DNA of 6,025 nucleotides from the NCBI GenBank assembly GCA_024643485.1, contig JAHEMU010000180.1, positions 1 to 6,025 on the forward strand, read 5' to 3'. The position numbers were made by a program, and so were the translations under genes. Below are positions 5,242 through 6,025 of this stretch, piece after piece. How positions within the stretch are numbered: position 1 is the stretch's first letter; the number at the start of each line of letters is the position of its first letter. The notes under the pieces are model-generated. The model was not told the origin of the DNA. It made no database searches and saw only the letters and a program-made list of their open reading frames with translations. The DNA comes from Cytophagales bacterium (GTDB taxonomy: Bacteria; Bacteroidota; Bacteroidia; Cytophagales; Cyclobacteriaceae).

Positions 5242-5760
5242 ATGGAAGAATTTCTCAAACAATTGCCTCAACAATTCCTTATTCAAATAGGGATTACTTT
5301 TACCCTCATTGTTTTTATGTTTTTAATTAGAAAAGCAGCACGCAAGTTTGTAAAGGCACATATTAAGCAGTTCGATCTAGAAATAAGCCGTCAGTATTTG
5401 ATTAATAAGCTCATCAATCTATTTCTGATGCTCACTTCACTAACATTATTGGCAATCATTTGGGATGTGACTTTTTCAGGCCTCGCCATTTACTTTTCTA
5501 GTTTTTTCGCGGTTGCTGGAGTCGCATTATTCGCTCAATGGTCCATTCTAAGCAATATAACAGCGTCAGTGATTTTATTTTTTAATTACCCGTTTAAGAT
5601 GGGATCTAAAATCACCATTTTAGATAGTACAAATACGGTTACAGGAGTAATTACTGATATAACTCTATTTACTATTCATTTGAAAACAGAGGATAACCAA
5701 GAAATAACTTATCCTAATAATTTAGCCTTGCAGAAAGCGATTCAAATTGTTAAGAAGTAA
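5242..5760 (+). CDS. Short MscS-type mechanosensitive channel-like protein
   Basis: This is an inner-membrane protein of 172 residues with the MscS core but little else. A first span lies at about 12-29, a second at about 56-74, and a pore-helix-like third at about 80-115 (FFAVAGVALFAQWSILSNITASVILFF). The beta domain follows from about 116, with the typical NYPFKMGSKITI (115-126) and TYPNNLALQKAI (156-167, compare the family PNN motif). It ends there, so the C-terminal alpha/beta cage domain of E. coli MscS (286 residues) is missing. Short forms like this appear in Bacteroidota and may be genuine; there is no sign of a frameshift, since the stop comes right after a complete beta domain. The role is presumably relief of osmotic down-shock, but channel activity without the cage is not assured. 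An in-frame stop at 5209-5211 precedes the ATG, which directly follows TTTTTGGGGC; no clear ribosome-binding site is seen. The 3' end overlaps the opposing aspartate kinase gene by 11 nt. Confidence 0.88.
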   Translation: MEEFLKQLPQQFLIQIGITFTLIVFMFLIRKAARKFVKAHIKQFDLEISRQYLINKLINLFLMLTSLTLLAIIWDVTFSGLAIYFSSFFAVAGVALFAQWSILSNITASVILFFNYPFKMGSKITILDSTNTVTGVITDITLFTIHLKTEDNQEITYPNNLALQKAIQIVKK

Positions 5761-6025
5761 TAAAAAGCCCATTATTTAATTGATTCAAAGCTTTTTCTTT
5801 CAATTCACTGGAAACAAGCATGCTGATATTATATCTACTTCCTCCGTATGAAACCATCCTAATAGGAATTCCGTGCATGGAGGCAAAAACGTTGGCTAGG
5901 ATATGATCATCTTCAGTAATCATATTACCAACAACACAAATAATAGTTTGATTTGTGTCCGTTTCTACATGACCGAATTGCTTTAACTCTTCAATGATTT
6001 TTGCCAATCGCATGGAGTTGTCAAT
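5750..6025 (-). CDS. lysC: Aspartate kinase, C-terminal ACT domain (5' part outside window)
   Basis: Read on the minus strand, the frame is open from the window edge (IDNSMRLAKIIEEL...) and ends at TAA (5752-5750), giving the last 91 residues. The ACT-domain blocks FGHVETDTNQTIICVVGN and GIPIRMVSYGGSRYNISMLV, then KEKALNQLNNGLF, match the C-terminus of monofunctional Bacteroidota aspartokinases. That enzyme phosphorylates aspartate in the first step towards lysine, threonine, methionine and diaminopimelate; the ACT domains bind feedback inhibitors. The Met at 6013 is internal, since the homology continues upstream of it, so the gene runs past the window edge. The protein ends right after the ACT domain, so it is not fused to homoserine dehydrogenase. 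Its last codons overlap the channel gene tail to tail, with no terminator between them. Confidence 0.9.
   Translation of the reverse strand: MDNSMRLAKIIEELKQFGHVETDTNQTIICVVGNMITEDDHILANVFASMHGIPIRMVSYGGSRYNISMLVSSELKEKALNQLNNGLFITS

Noticed and set aside
5750..6013. Complete 87-residue single-ACT-domain gene starting at the Met at 6013
   Set aside because: The frame stays open to the window edge and the upstream residues (IDNS) continue the aspartokinase match, so the Met is internal.

Overview
The window looks like a piece of a Bacteroidota chromosome, most likely Cytophagales or a related order. The DNA is AT-rich, and the genes lack clear Shine-Dalgarno sequences; their starts follow A- or T-rich leaders. 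The cbb3-oxidase proteins have the Bacteroidota form: CcoP carries one heme-c site instead of two, and a small CcoQ sits just before it. The genus-level assignment is inference from protein character only.

Region 1 (1-3631, + strand) is the distal part of a cbb3-type cytochrome c oxidase operon. In order it holds the 3' end of ccoQ, then ccoP, ccoG, ccoH (fixH) and a DsbD_2/'sulfite exporter TauE/SafE-like' membrane protein. Packing is very tight: a 12-nt gap, then overlaps of 14, 1 and 4 nt, so one polycistronic transcript with coupled translation is expected. The catalytic subunit (ccoN or fused ccoNO) must lie upstream, outside the window. CcoP supplies the electron-entry heme, CcoG (a cupric reductase in characterised relatives) and CcoH serve assembly, and the last protein probably serves metal or thiol handling during maturation. 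A terminator-shaped hairpin lies inside the 5' part of ccoG.

Region 2 (3632-4565, + strand) is an 85-nt intergenic region with a CRP/FNR-type palindrome (3635-3648) and a 34-bp near-perfect inverted repeat (3674-3707) that ends 9 nt before the start of a tandem-domain universal stress protein. This fits an oxygen- or redox-responsive companion to the oxidase operon (inference).

Region 3 (4566-5760, + strand) holds a GNAT acetyltransferase closely resembling the phosphinothricin acetyltransferase (Bar/Pat) family. Its start codon is buried in a 14-bp perfect hairpin stem with a possible GUAA tetraloop. A short MscS-type channel protein follows, lacking the usual C-terminal cytoplasmic domain.

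Region 4 (5750-6025, - strand) is the 3' end of an aspartate kinase gene (C-terminal ACT domain), converging on and overlapping the channel gene by 11 nt.

No stretch over 100 nt is without a gene. I found no tRNA, rRNA, CRISPR array, insertion sequence or phage signature. The protein content is ordinary; the most interesting signals are the structured leaders of the usp and GNAT genes.
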